Origin: Halobacillus sp. A5 | Lineage (GTDB): Bacteria; Bacillota; Bacilli; Bacillales; Halobacillaceae | Assembly: GCF_024189315.1 (NCBI RefSeq) | Contig: NZ_JAIZEO010000002.1 | Coordinates: forward strand, 124,001 to 188,000 | Direction: 5' to 3' | DNA length: 64,000 bases | Shown: one piece after another, positions 38,099 to 46,988 of the stretch | Numbering within the stretch: position 1 is the first letter of the stretch | Layout of the letters: every line of letters starts with the position of its first letter | Program-made: the position numbers and the translations under genes | The notes under the pieces: generated by a model | Seen by the model: only the letters and a program-made list of their open reading frames with translations | Database searches by the model: none | What the model was told of the DNA's origin: nothing

Positions 38099-38163
38099 GT
38101 AATAAACGGGGCGTGAGTAGTCTGATTAAGGGGGCTAATTTTTATTGCCTAAGTTTTTAATAA

Positions 38164-38196
38164 AACAAAGCTGCCAAGTAATACGGCAGCTTTGTT
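38164..38196 (+). terminator. terminator of the bacteriocin operon
   Basis: AACAAAGCTGCC pairs with GGCAGCTTTGTT around a 9-nt loop, with A and T on both sides. It also faces the convergent small gene at 38264-38476. Confidence 0.8.
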
Positions 38197-38263
38197 AATA
38201 GAAAATTTAATAATGGCAATTTGCAACTTTAGCGTTAAGATATAAGAGTAAACTTCAAAAAAG

Positions 38264-38476
38264 TTATTTTCTTTTCTTCCGCTCCCTATAACCTAATATG
38301 GTGATTTCTATTGCATCATTCATATAAGAAAACTCTCTAACACCTATTTGATACCCCCATCCCTCATACATAAGTACATCGCCTCGTTGTGGTATGAACA
38401 AATAATCTTCGGACTCTACCTTATGAGTCTCAATTTCTTTTCCATTATCTAGCTTGTAGATTAACTTTGTTTTCAA
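38264..38476 (-). CDS. small hypothetical protein
   Basis: The 70-residue protein reads like a small beta-barrel (KLIYKLDNGKEIETHKVE, FIPQRGDVLMYEGWGYQI) with a lysine/arginine tail RERKKRK. AGAGGTG with a 6-nt spacer selects the TTG at 38476 over the GTG that overlaps the site. It is single and convergent with the bacteriocin operon. I do not recognise a family. Confidence 0.55.
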   Translation of the reverse strand: MKTKLIYKLDNGKEIETHKVESEDYLFIPQRGDVLMYEGWGYQIGVREFSYMNDAIEITILGYRERKKRK

Positions 38477-38486
38477 TTTAGTCACC

Positions 38487-39866
38487 TCTCATAATTAAGT
38501 ATATATAATTTTATAGTTTTCGTCTCAATTCGTTTATATTCCTTTTCATTGATATTTTGTATAAATTAATTTCGACTAGCCACCATCTTTTAATAGGTAT
38601 TTATAATATTTGTGCTCGAAATTTATTAGGGATAGCGATCTGCCCATCTAGGAAGGGGGGAGTTTTCTGTTTTTCCATATTAATTACATTCTAAACTCAA
38701 AATAATCAATTTATTATTTCAATTAAAGTTATAGGCGCTCTTAAGTAGGTTAACACTACTGGATTTGAGAAGAGAAATTTTACAACTTTTGCTCGTTTTC
38801 AATTCCCGCAATTATGAAACCCCCTTCAAATGGTAATTGCCGGCATTTTGCATATTAGCTGATGCAATCTTTGAGCTATAAATGGCGGATGATTGAACCA
38901 CTTAGTGCAGAACTAAGAATCAATACGTTTATTCTGCATTTTAAACGCGGGTTCTAGGTAGTGTCAACAAGGTCTTGTATGTCTCACCGGTATTCTAGAA
39001 TTCCTTTTTAATTTATACCTTCTTGGAATAAGATCAGGTTCCGTATCTTGCTCTTGCCCTCAGAATTAGCATTATAGCCTGAAAGTCTTTGACACAGAGC
39101 TGGACGTCGACTTTTGGAAACATGGTTTTCTTGACTTCCCCAGTTCTGGCAGACCAACCACGATCCGAGTTCCCGCGTGATCATACCTTTTTGGCACACC
39201 GTGAGATAGTTTCTCCAAACCACTGTTCTCGGTGCTGGATAGAGGGGGGCGGTTCCGGCATTGTCACGATAACGGAAAGTCTGAGATTCTCAATCCGCAT
39301 TTTCGGTATTTGATTGGTTCTTGTAACTGTTTTTGTGATTAGGATGCTTGATGTCAAAGAACATTTCTCGCTCTACTTTTATGATTGTTTCCTGTTTTTA
39401 CAAAGTCACGAACCATTTGATCTAATTGAATGTCAAGGCTTTCTTGATACAAGTGGACATAGGTAGGGTTACTCCTCTACGATTGAATTCATTGTTAACT
39501 CCTAGGATCCCTTACCTCTAGTTTTGGCTCAAGACCTTACACAAACTGCCGTACTTTATCGACTTTAACTGGAAATCAAAACCTTGAATTTCTTAATAAT
39601 TTATAACTTTAAAGAAAAGTACAAGGGCCCTACTTGCCGCCTAAGAGAAATAGCCACCAGCTGTCAGGAATTAAAAATATGATCCGCTGATTTGGTGTTC
39701 AGACTCTCACTTTTAACCTAACTGGAAATAGTTTATAATTTAATTATCAGAGAAGAGTGATTTTTAAATCTATAAAACGCTATCATAGGGATTACTCACA
39801 GAAAAGGTGTACTTAAGTGAACGTCTGCATCTTTTCACCAAATTTTTGGATATAAGGATGGTTATC
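38487..39866. other. 1.4-kb decayed region, possible transposase remnant
   Basis: No intact gene is visible. On the minus strand 39300-39000 gives broken frames with FPKVDVQLCV, which recalls the FPKTDIQLC string of IS256-type transposases, together with several stops. The composition here is more balanced in GC than the bacteriocin genes. The remainder up to the mqo ribosome site contains no open frame I would call. The assignment as a dead insertion sequence is weak. Confidence 0.35.
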
Positions 39867-41372
39867 ATGAGCAACAGAGAAGCAAATACAGATGTGATTT
39901 TAATTGGTGCAGGAATTATGAGTGCTACATTGGGGTCACTGCTGAAGGAATTAGTACCGGACTGGAATGTGAAGGTGTTCGAACGGCTGGGAAGTGCAGG
40001 AGAGGAAAGCTCAAACGTATGGAATAATGCAGGCACAGGGCACGCCGCACTGTGTGAGCTGAACTACACTCAGGAGCATCCGGACGGCTCGATCGATATT
40101 ACGAAAGCGATTAAAGTGAATGAACAGTTCCAGGTCTCTAAACAGTTCTGGTCGTACCTTGTGAACAGTCATATGATCCGCAATCCGCAGGAGTTCATCC
40201 TGTCGCTGCCTCATATGAGTTTTGTCCAGGGAGAGAAAAATGTGTCGTTTTTACGAAAGCGTTTCGAAACGATGTCCAACAACCCGCTGTTTGAGGGCAT
40301 GGAATTCACTGACGATACGGAAAAGCTTAAAGAATGGATTCCGCTTATGATGGAGAACCGAACCGTGAGCGAACCGATCGCTGCGACTAAAATTGATTCG
40401 GGTACGGACGTGAACTTCGGAGATCTGACGCGTAAGCTGTTTGACCACTTAGAGCGCAGTAACGGTCTTGAGGTTAACTACAAGCGCAGCGTGGAGGATA
40501 TCACGCGTACAAGCGACGGCTTGTGGGAAGTGAAGATTCACGATTACGAGAATGAGAAGATCGAATACCACACGGCGAACTTCGTCTTTATCGGAGGCGG
40601 GGGCGGAAGTCTGCACCTGCTTCAGAAGACGGGCATTCCTGAGTCGAAGAAAATCGGCGGCTTCCCGGTCAGCGGCCAGTTCATGGTCTGCAACAATTCA
40701 GAAGTGGCTGAGCAGCACTATGCGAAGGTCTACGGAAAAGCAAAGGTAGGGGCTCCCCCTATGTCTGTGCCGCACTTAGATACCCGCTTAATCGACAATA
40801 AGACGTCGCTGTTATTCGGTCCATTCGCCGGATTCTCACCTAAGTTCTTAAAAACGGGATCGCTGTCCGATTTGTTAACGTCGGTGAAAAAGGATAATCT
40901 CGTGACGATGGTAGCGGCCGGTGTGAAAAACGTATCGTTGACCAAATACTTGATTGAACAAGTGATCCAGTCGAAAGAGCAGCGTATGGAAGAGCTGCGT
41001 GAATTTATCCCGAATGCGAAAAGCGAGGATTGGGATTTAGTCACAGCCGGCCAGCGTGTGCAGGTCATTAAAGACACGAAAGCCGGCAAAGGAACCCTTC
41101 AATTTGGAACCGAAGTGGTAAGTTCCTCTGACGGCTCGATTGCCGCCCTACTCGGGGCGTCTCCAGGGGCCTCTACGGCCGTTTCCGTCATGCTTGAAGT
41201 ACTAGAACGCTGCTTCCCGCACCATATCAAAGAGTGGGAGCCGAAGATAAAGGAAATGATTCCTTCTTATGGTGAATCCTTATCGGAAAATCCGGAGCTG
41301 ATCCGTGAAGTGCATAAAACGACGGATCGGACGCTGAAGCTGGAAACTGAGAAGCTTGCAGAATCGATATAA
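39867..41372 (+). CDS. mqo: malate:quinone oxidoreductase
   Basis: The 501-residue protein starts with the FAD-binding fold [21 protein letters not shown] and contains [48 protein letters not shown] and the end-region [23 protein letters not shown], all typical of Mqo. The enzyme is a peripheral membrane FAD protein that oxidises L-malate to oxaloacetate and passes electrons to quinone, serving both the TCA cycle and respiration. The ATG at 39867 has AAGGAT upstream; the longer frame from 39807 has no site. Monocistronic, with its own terminator. Confidence 0.97.
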   Translation: MSNREANTDVILIGAGIMSATLGSLLKELVPDWNVKVFERLGSAGEESSNVWNNAGTGHAALCELNYTQEHPDGSIDITKAIKVNEQFQVSKQFWSYLVNSHMIRNPQEFILSLPHMSFVQGEKNVSFLRKRFETMSNNPLFEGMEFTDDTEKLKEWIPLMMENRTVSEPIAATKIDSGTDVNFGDLTRKLFDHLERSNGLEVNYKRSVEDITRTSDGLWEVKIHDYENEKIEYHTANFVFIGGGGGSLHLLQKTGIPESKKIGGFPVSGQFMVCNNSEVAEQHYAKVYGKAKVGAPPMSVPHLDTRLIDNKTSLLFGPFAGFSPKFLKTGSLSDLLTSVKKDNLVTMVAAGVKNVSLTKYLIEQVIQSKEQRMEELREFIPNAKSEDWDLVTAGQRVQVIKDTKAGKGTLQFGTEVVSSSDGSIAALLGASPGASTAVSVMLEVLERCFPHHIKEWEPKIKEMIPSYGESLSENPELIREVHKTTDRTLKLETEKLAESI

Positions 41373-41377
41373 TTGAT

Positions 41378-41421
41378 AAGGAAGTCTCATCTGCTTATAC
41401 GGCAGGCGAGGCTTCCTTTTT
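41378..41421. terminator. terminator between mqo and the DUF421 gene
   Basis: AAGGAAG...CTC...CTGC pairs with GCAG...GAG...CTTCCTT, followed by TTTTTT on the plus strand. It separates the two convergent genes. Confidence 0.75.
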
Positions 41422-41424
41422 TAT

Positions 41425-42111
41425 TTAACTTTGGACCTTATGAGAAATCACCAGCAACCCGTCGTTCTCTAACCACTCGGCTAACAGCACATTCTCCACC
41501 TTTCTCATTCCATTGGCTTTCAATTGACCGTTCAGCCACGCCCTGTCCTGATTGATCTCTGCTAGATTTTCTTCAATCACCTCTCCGTCTTTAATCAATG
41601 TGACGGGAAGATACACAGGTTGAGGGGGCATGTTGAAGTCTTCTAAGGTTGTTTTTTGATATTGCGATTTCTTTAAGATGCTGATGGCTCCATTCGATTC
41701 TATAAAAGCAAAGGCCACTTCTCGAACGGAGAAAATTTCGCTTTGGCGCAGTAAGCTCTGCAGCTGATTAATGTTCATACGCGCCTTCTTTAACTGTTCA
41801 AAGTCAATTTGCCCGTTTCGAATCACCATCGTCGGCTGCCCTTCAAAAAAGTGTCTGAATAATAATGACTTTTGGGCGAAGTATTCAAAGATAAACAGCA
41901 GGCTTCCCCAGATCACAATCGTATAAACAATATAGATGACAGGCACAGCGTCATCGTACACGGCATTCCCTAATAACTCACTTAATACGATAGCTGAAAT
42001 GAAGTGAAAGGGCGTGATTTGATCGATCAGTTTCTTGCCTAATACACGAATCAGGAAAAAGAGCAGAAGGAAGCCTATGACGAGCTTAATCGTTAATTCC
42101 AGCATATCCAT
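41425..42111 (-). CDS. DUF421 family membrane protein (YetF-like)
   Basis: The 228-residue protein has three N-terminal membrane segments and, after the third, the DUF421 signature (FEGQPTMVIRNGQIDFEQLKKARMNINQLQSLLR, given here in outline) followed by VREVAFAFIESNGAISIL. The family, with several members per Bacillaceae genome (YetF, YrbG and others), sits in the inner membrane with a soluble C-terminal domain of unknown role; some are tied to sporulation or germination. GGGGAGGA supports the ATG. Confidence 0.88.
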   Translation of the reverse strand: MDMLELTIKLVIGFLLLFFLIRVLGKKLIDQITPFHFISAIVLSELLGNAVYDDAVPVIYIVYTIVIWGSLLFIFEYFAQKSLLFRHFFEGQPTMVIRNGQIDFEQLKKARMNINQLQSLLRQSEIFSVREVAFAFIESNGAISILKKSQYQKTTLEDFNMPPQPVYLPVTLIKDGEVIEENLAEINQDRAWLNGQLKANGMRKVENVLLAEWLENDGLLVISHKVQS

Positions 42112-42219
42112 TGCCTGTTCCTCCCCGTAAATCTAGTACTCTATTATCTTTTCCAGGATGTCCTTCCTGCATACTCTTTCTGCAGAAACTTATTTAGATA
42201 AGGAGGAGGAGATACAGTT

Positions 42220-42278
42220 ATGGATTCACGACTTGCATATAGTGATCATCCAGAAATAACGATCCAGCGCATAAGGCC
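42220..42278 (+). repeat. short copy of the 44835-44930 sequence with a 37-nt deletion
   Basis: Bases 42220-42249 equal 44835-44864 and bases 42250-42278 equal 44902-44930; the 37 nt 44865-44901 are absent. Same orientation. The two copies bracket the phage-type replication genes. Confidence 0.9.
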
Positions 42279-42306
42279 TTTGGGAAGGTTGCTAAAAAAA
42301 ATTTAA
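42220..42306 (+). CDS. possible 28-residue peptide with strong ribosome site
   Basis: AAGGAGGAGGA (42200-42210) stands 9 nt before an ATG that opens a 28-codon frame beginning MDSRLAYSDHPEITIQ and ending GRLLKKI. A perfect terminator follows 25 nt behind the stop. The coding part consists mostly of the repeat copy, read antisense to the gene from which it came. It could be a leader peptide or a fortuitous frame behind the start region of a deleted gene. No similarity recognised. Confidence 0.35.
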   Translation: MDSRLAYSDHPEITIQRIRPLGRLLKKI

Positions 42307-42330
42307 AAAACTTTTCAAATGAACGACACC

Positions 42331-42373
42331 ACCCCCTGCACTCATTTCGATTATAGAAGTGCAGGGGTTTTTT
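42331..42373 (+). terminator. terminator upstream of the replication module
   Basis: ACCCCCTGCACT pairs with AGTGCAGGGGT, followed by TTTTTT. It lies between the short peptide frame and the DnaD-like gene, about 30 nt before its ribosome site, so it may attenuate the operon or end the small transcript. Confidence 0.75.
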
Positions 42374-42403
42374 GTGCCCTGAATAAAAGGAGGCAAAAAG
42401 AAA

Positions 42404-43144
42404 ATGAATTATTTAAAAGAGTTAAACGCGTTTAATGATCAAGTGGATATGGATTCACTGTCGCCATCTGCCATCACCCTTTGGTTTACGTTGATGCAGC
42501 TTAACAACAAGACGGGCTGGAAGAAAGAATTTACGCTCCCGGCTTCGGTCGTTCTAGGGAAGTCGAATTTGCCGGAGACGTCTTTTAAACGTGCCCGCAA
42601 GGAATTGAAGGAGAAGGGATACATCATGTATACGTCTCTTGGCCGGAATCAGGCGCCGGTTTACGAGATGATTTCAAGAGTGATTGAACCTCATGTGAAC
42701 GAGGAAGCGGCCCCCCATGCGGACGTACCGACGGACCATTCCATGGACGAACCAGCGGTCCCATTATTTAAAAGAAATGAAATGAAAAGAAAAGAGACAG
42801 ATGAAGAAGGCGCGAGCCCTTCCAACCCTCATGAATTCTACCAGTGCAATATCGGCATTTTGAGTCCTTTCATTGCGGAGCGGATTACGCATTGGTGTGA
42901 GGAGCTGTCGGATGAACTTGTGATCGAAGCACTGCAGCGGGCATTGCAGCACAATAAGCGTTTTTTCCAGTACTCTGAAGCAATCTTAAACCGCTGGCAG
43001 TCGCTTGGGGTGAAATCGCTGCAGGAGGCGCGTTCGGAGAAGGTGGAGAGCCGGTCGAGAGTGAGACAGAAGGCGGACCAGGGGCAGTCGAAGGAAGAGT
43101 TTGACGATATTTTTGAAGAGCTGCGAAGGGAGCGTAATGTATGA
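42404..43144 (+). CDS. phage-type replication initiation protein (DnaD-like)
   Basis: The 246-residue protein has an N-terminal winged-helix region (ITLWFTLMQLNNKTGWKKEF, with SFKRARKELKEKGYI), a linker of about 60 residues and a helical C-terminal DnaD/DnaB_2-type region (ITHWCEELSDELVIEALQRAL, then YSEAILNRWQSLGVKSLQEA). DnaD-like proteins open phage or plasmid origins and call in the helicase loader. AAGGAGG precedes the ATG. It overlaps the next gene (ATGA-type, 4 nt). It lies at the head of a three-gene module. Confidence 0.85.
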   Translation: MNYLKELNAFNDQVDMDSLSPSAITLWFTLMQLNNKTGWKKEFTLPASVVLGKSNLPETSFKRARKELKEKGYIMYTSLGRNQAPVYEMISRVIEPHVNEEAAPHADVPTDHSMDEPAVPLFKRNEMKRKETDEEGASPSNPHEFYQCNIGILSPFIAERITHWCEELSDELVIEALQRALQHNKRFFQYSEAILNRWQSLGVKSLQEARSEKVESRSRVRQKADQGQSKEEFDDIFEELRRERNV

Positions 43145-43467
43145 ATTATGATCAAGCCGTTGAAGTGCTGCAGACGATCCGTGAGTTGTATCCGGGCCGG
43201 TTTGAGGTGACGAAGACGAAGGCCGCGGTTCTAATTCCGCAGCTTGAGAAAATGGAGTATGAACCGGTGAAGAAGAAGCTGTCTGAGTATGCAGGACAGT
43301 ATCCGTTTCCGCCGACGCTCGCTGATATTGCGGTGTACCCGCCGGTGGAGAACCCCTATTTAGAGAAAATGAAGAAATGGGATCAGGAGGCAGAAGAGGT
43401 CAGCGACGAAACGAAGCGGCTTGTTCAGGAGAAATTAGAAGAATTGATAAGGAAGGTGTCCAAATGA
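43141..43467 (+). CDS. replicative helicase loader/inhibitor (G39P-like)
   Basis: The 108-residue protein reads LQTIRELYPGRFEVTKTKAAVLIPQLE near the start and YPFPPTLADIA in the middle, the pattern of the N-terminal domain of SPP1 G39P (PF11417). G39P binds and holds the DnaB-type helicase until it is delivered to the origin. It overlaps both neighbours by 4 nt, giving a coupled loader-helicase unit. Confidence 0.8.
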   Translation: MNYDQAVEVLQTIRELYPGRFEVTKTKAAVLIPQLEKMEYEPVKKKLSEYAGQYPFPPTLADIAVYPPVENPYLEKMKKWDQEAEEVSDETKRLVQEKLEELIRKVSK

Positions 43468-44720
43468 TTAAGAATCTGGAAGCTGAACAGTCGGTGATCG
43501 GCACCATTTTGCTTGAGGGGTCGCTTATGAAGGATGTCACGCTCCTGCCTGAGCACTTTGCGGAGAAGAGGCACGCCCTCATTCTTACCGCGATGAAGAA
43601 GATTCATGAGGCAGATGAGCCGATTAACCTGGTGACCGTTACTACCGAATTAAAGGATCAAGTAAAAGCCGTCGGAGGGGTCAGCTATTTAAGTGACCTG
43701 GCCGGCTCCATTCCCACAACCTCTACCCTCAAACACCACCAGCGCCTCGTTCTCGATGCGTACCGCCACCGCAAAACGAAGGAAGCAGCCATCCACTATG
43801 CGAAAAGTCCCAGTGATCAGGCATTTGATGCGTTAGTCCAGCATGTGGAAACCTTCAGCAGTATGGGAGTGGTAACCGAGGAGCCGACGAAGTATGAGTC
43901 TCTTGTCGAAATCGCTCGTGATGTTGCTTTCCCGCCTGAAGATGGAATGACTGGGTTTGCCACAGGGTATGCCGAGCTCGATCACATGACCGGAGGCACC
44001 CAGCGCGGCGATTTGATCATCCTCGCCGGAAGGCCGTCGATGGGCAAAACGGCTTTTGCCTTAAACCTGGCGGCTCACCATTGTAAGAAGGGAGGGAGTG
44101 TCCAATTGTTCAGCCTTGAAATGGGAACCAAACCACTCCTTCAGCGCTTTATCTCTGCTGAAGCCACGGTGGATGGTCAGAAATGGCGCTCGTTTAAATT
44201 TTCCGATGCGGACTGCCGTCAGGTGATGGACGCGATTGGGGAAATCGCCCGCTGGCCGCTTGAAATTCATCAAACCGAACGAACCATCGGCGACATCCGT
44301 TCTAAAGTGAGGGAGGTTGTGCAGAAGGATGAAAACGGGGACCACATGATTATTATCGATTATTTGCAGCTCATGAGCACTGCAGGACGTTACGAACGCC
44401 GTGACCTTGAAATCGGTGCGATGACCCGGGAGCTGAAGCTGCTGGCGGTTGAACATAATGTGCCGATCATCCTGTTGTCTCAGCTCTCCCGCGGTGTCGA
44501 GCAGCGGAAAGACAGACGACCGCTCATGTCGGACCTGCGTGAATCCGGGAATATCGAGCAGGATGCGGATGTGATTGGCTTTCTGTATCGCGATGATTAT
44601 TACGACTGGCATAAGGATGAGGGAGAGGTGGAGCTGATTCTGAGCAAACAGCGAAACGGCCCTGTCGGGAATGTGAGGATGAAGTTCAGGAAGGAATTCG
44701 GGCAGTTTGTGGAAATGTAG
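43464..44720 (+). CDS. DnaB-like replicative helicase, phage type
   Basis: The 418-residue protein shows an N-terminal DnaB domain (EAEQSVIGTILLEGSL) and a RecA-like motor with GRPSMGKTAFALNLA (Walker A), FSLEMG (H1a), IIIDYLQLMS (Walker B), LLSQLSRGVEQRKDRRPLMSDLRESGNIEQDAD (sensor region, outlined) and LILSKQRNGPVG (H4 and arginine finger). It is shorter than the chromosomal DnaC/DnaB helicase (about 450 residues), as in phages. The ATG at 43464 overlaps the G39P-like stop and has AAGGAAGG upstream. Likely a prophage relic or a satellite-type replication unit; no integrase or capsid genes lie near. Confidence 0.92.
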   Translation: MIKNLEAEQSVIGTILLEGSLMKDVTLLPEHFAEKRHALILTAMKKIHEADEPINLVTVTTELKDQVKAVGGVSYLSDLAGSIPTTSTLKHHQRLVLDAYRHRKTKEAAIHYAKSPSDQAFDALVQHVETFSSMGVVTEEPTKYESLVEIARDVAFPPEDGMTGFATGYAELDHMTGGTQRGDLIILAGRPSMGKTAFALNLAAHHCKKGGSVQLFSLEMGTKPLLQRFISAEATVDGQKWRSFKFSDADCRQVMDAIGEIARWPLEIHQTERTIGDIRSKVREVVQKDENGDHMIIIDYLQLMSTAGRYERRDLEIGAMTRELKLLAVEHNVPIILLSQLSRGVEQRKDRRPLMSDLRESGNIEQDADVIGFLYRDDYYDWHKDEGEVELILSKQRNGPVGNVRMKFRKEFGQFVEM

Positions 44721-44761
44721 TTTCATAGTTTTCACAGTGTATAATGTTGGTTTACTAACGG

Positions 44762-44806
44762 AAAAAGCGTGAATCCAGATACCGCCATCTGATTTCACGC
44801 TTTTTG
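44762..44806 (+). terminator. terminator of the replication operon
   Basis: AAAAAGCGTGAA pairs with TTCACGCTTTTT. It also forms the border to the minus-strand small gene. Confidence 0.8.
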
Positions 44807-44832
44807 TTAAATTCGCCGAGGATTCTATTAAT

Positions 44833-45147
44833 TTATGGATTCACGACTTGCATATAGTGATCATCTTTCTTCACGGGAAACCCCTGGGCTTCTAACTGCC
44901 TCCAGAAATAACGATCCAGCGCATAAGGCCCTTTCTGTTTTAATTCTTAAATGCGCCGTTCGGGAAGAGTCACCTCATAGGAAGTTCCGCTCCCTTCGAT
45001 GATAAACCGATCCTGCTCAACGCTGAACTCGTAGTCTTCCTCATACTCTTCCAGTACTCTTTCAATCGTCTTTATAAAATGACGGGTAAGCCGCTCCGTC
45101 GTTCCCTGCTTGGCTATGTAGCCTCTTGCCGTTCCGTTTGCGTTCAT
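44833..45147 (-). pseudogene. small phage-type protein interrupted by one stop codon
   Basis: A frame of 105 codons on the minus strand is interrupted only by a TAA at 44947-44949. It begins MNANGTARGYIAKQGTTER (with AAAGGAGAG upstream), reaches VTLPERRI, then the stop, and continues ELKQKGPYALDRYFWRQLEA with the end DDHYMQVVNP. The part behind the stop is clearly protein-like and is what was partly copied at 42220-42278. Either a nonsense mutation truncates a 104-residue protein to 66 residues, or the shorter form is real. The product is not known. Confidence 0.65.
44835..44930 (+). repeat. full copy of the short sequence repeated at 42220-42278
   Basis: The first 30 and last 29 bases are identical to the copy at 42220-42278. 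Here it is the 3' part of the small minus-strand gene. Confidence 0.9.
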
Positions 45148-45193
45148 TACTCTCTCTCCTTTCGTTCAATATACATGTAAAGAGGGAGAGACA

Positions 45194-45230
45194 AAAAAAT
45201 CCCCGCTTTCAATGAATGAAAGCGGGGATT
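45194..45230 (-). terminator. terminator behind the NucS-like gene
   Basis: AATCCCCGCTTTCA pairs with TGAAAGCGGGGATT; on the minus strand TTTTTTT follows. It would end the transcript of the gene at 45389-46477. Confidence 0.8.
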
Positions 45231-45388
45231 GCCCGACTATTGCATTCATTAGTCCAAAGCGTTTCGCTAGGGCTGGTTGGGGCACCTTGCATGAAGCAGG
45301 TTGCCGTGGAGTCACTGAGCCAGTTCTCTCGTCCACTCTTTATAAATTGTATATTGTCCTTTTATTTTATTTGGAATGCTTTTGTATG

Positions 45389-46477
45389 TCAAACCTGATA
45401 ATCTTTTTTTACAGTATGTTCTAGAAAGTTTTTATATTTTACAAACGTATTTGTAAATTTATCAATACGTTCGGCGAGAGGTTGGTCGTCTGTATACTCA
45501 ATTTCAACTGCTAGTCTGAGTAAACTCTTATTTCTAACGCCTGGACGAAAATCGACTTTGGCATTGAACTGTTCGGCTAGTCCAGATTTATAACCTTCCC
45601 CGATCTGTTGGATCATTTGCACGGTTTCTTCATCAGTTGATTCAACGAACATAGAGGCTTTATTCTCCTTTTTCTTATAAGCGAAAACGAATGCCCATGG
45701 ATAATCAAGAAATTTATGCCCTTTAAAGTAATCGCGTTTCCCACCGTAACTGGCTACGTAATCAGTTTTTGAATTGATGAAGTCTGAAACAGCCTGTAAA
45801 AACTCTACGACGTCTTCGTCGGTTGTTCGCTGTCGGTCTTTCTTTACTTCTTTTTTACTTATATAATAATCTTCTAACTTAAACGGAGGAAGGATTTGAT
45901 TGGTATCGATAATAATCTGTTCACTACTTAATTTATAAGGTTTAATGCTGATACACTTCACATCAATGCCGTTTTCATGAAGCCACGTGCACACGGATAG
46001 AATTCTTTTATCAATTTCCTTTCCAACTATTATAATTCGCTGGCTAGTATTTAAATACGTGTGAAGCTGTTGTTCATCTTCTAATTCGAGAAATTCAACT
46101 AACTTCTCCTCTGCCTTTACTTCAATTCCTACAGATGTTATGTAGTCTGAATAAATCTCAATCAAATCAGAAGGACTTAACCTCGCAGAATAAGAAGCAT
46201 ATTTTAACGCTTGAAAGTCTACCTGACTCCCAGTAATGTCTCTCTTTAACTCAATTACTGTTACGTTGCCTTCTTTATCTAGAGCAAGAAGGTCAATCCG
46301 TTCATTGATCTCAAATTTATCGTATTCGCAGCCTATGATTAATAGATCCTCTCCTAACACTTCCGGACTTTTACGAATCCATTCTTGAATATGATCGCGC
46401 TCTTTAAGATCGTTCTCAAAAAATGTTGTCTCTTCTATTTTTTCTAATTGATTCGTTTCCGCATTTAACTGATACAT
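45389..46477 (-). CDS. NucS/DUF91-like endonuclease
   Basis: Residues ~45-105 read LGEDLLIIGCEYDKF, INERIDLLALDKEGNVTVIELKRD: an Asp-x17-Glu-x-Lys PD-(D/E)XK core as in EndoMS/NucS and DUF91 proteins. The C-terminal part (VSDFINSKTDYVASYGGKRDYFKG onwards) looks like a separate domain of unknown role. The ATG at 46477 has AAAGGA upstream; the frame is open 9 codons further. NucS cuts mismatched DNA in archaea and actinobacteria; in Bacillaceae such genes are variable and may be defence-linked. It lies directly beside the phage-type module. Confidence 0.75.
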   Translation of the reverse strand: MYQLNAETNQLEKIEETTFFENDLKERDHIQEWIRKSPEVLGEDLLIIGCEYDKFEINERIDLLALDKEGNVTVIELKRDITGSQVDFQALKYASYSARLSPSDLIEIYSDYITSVGIEVKAEEKLVEFLELEDEQQLHTYLNTSQRIIIVGKEIDKRILSVCTWLHENGIDVKCISIKPYKLSSEQIIIDTNQILPPFKLEDYYISKKEVKKDRQRTTDEDVVEFLQAVSDFINSKTDYVASYGGKRDYFKGHKFLDYPWAFVFAYKKKENKASMFVESTDEETVQMIQQIGEGYKSGLAEQFNAKVDFRPGVRNKSLLRLAVEIEYTDDQPLAERIDKFTNTFVKYKNFLEHTVKKDYQV

Positions 46478-46555
46478 GCAACCGTTCCTTTCTAATAGAC
46501 TCAAATCCTATTATACTATAATCAAACACTATTAAAATTCCTGAGGAGGATCTTC

Positions 46556-46948
46556 ATGTTCCACCAACTAACCCTTACACGTACCGGCTGTTTTGGTGAC
46601 TGTCCTGTGTATCATGTAGAAGTCAGGAGCGACGGCATGGTGAAATGGCATGGTGAATTCTTTGTCGCCCAAATTGGGGAGTGCGAGTGGAAGCTGGATG
46701 ATGATCAAATGAAGAGGCTGCTGGCTTTGATGGACGGGTTTGATTTTTTTAACTATGAATATGAGGCCAATGGCTTTCCAGCTACGGATTTGCCGAGCTG
46801 TATCACCTCGATTACGTATGAGGATGGCGCGGTGAAGGAAGTTGATCATTATTTAGGGGATTCGTTGAATGAAGAGGAGCGTTTGATGACGCTTGAGGAG
46901 TTTGAAGAGGAGATTGACCGTATCGTCGGGACGCATGCCTATATTTAA
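46556..46948 (+). CDS. DUF6438 domain protein
   Basis: The 130-residue protein begins FHQLTLTRTGCFGDCPVYHVEVRSDG, the signature of DUF6438 (two Cys in TGCFGDCPVY). The rest is an alternating beta pattern with DLPSCITSITYEDG. Function unknown. GAGGAGG precedes the ATG. It is convergent with the glycerate genes. Confidence 0.8.
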   Translation: MFHQLTLTRTGCFGDCPVYHVEVRSDGMVKWHGEFFVAQIGECEWKLDDDQMKRLLALMDGFDFFNYEYEANGFPATDLPSCITSITYEDGAVKEVDHYLGDSLNEEERLMTLEEFEEEIDRIVGTHAYI

Positions 46949-46951
46949 AAG

Positions 46952-46987
46952 GAAAGTCCAGCTCTCGGCATGAGAGCTGGACTTTTT
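46952..46987. terminator. bidirectional terminator
   Basis: AAAGTCCAGCTCTC pairs with GAGAGCTGGACTTT, with T/A runs. It separates the DUF6438 gene and the permease gene. Confidence 0.85.
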
Positions 46988-46988
46988 C

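Noticed and set aside
44061-44798. 245-codon minus-strand frame opposite the DnaB-like helicase
   Set aside because: Histidine- and leucine-rich shadow of the helicase gene, without a domain.
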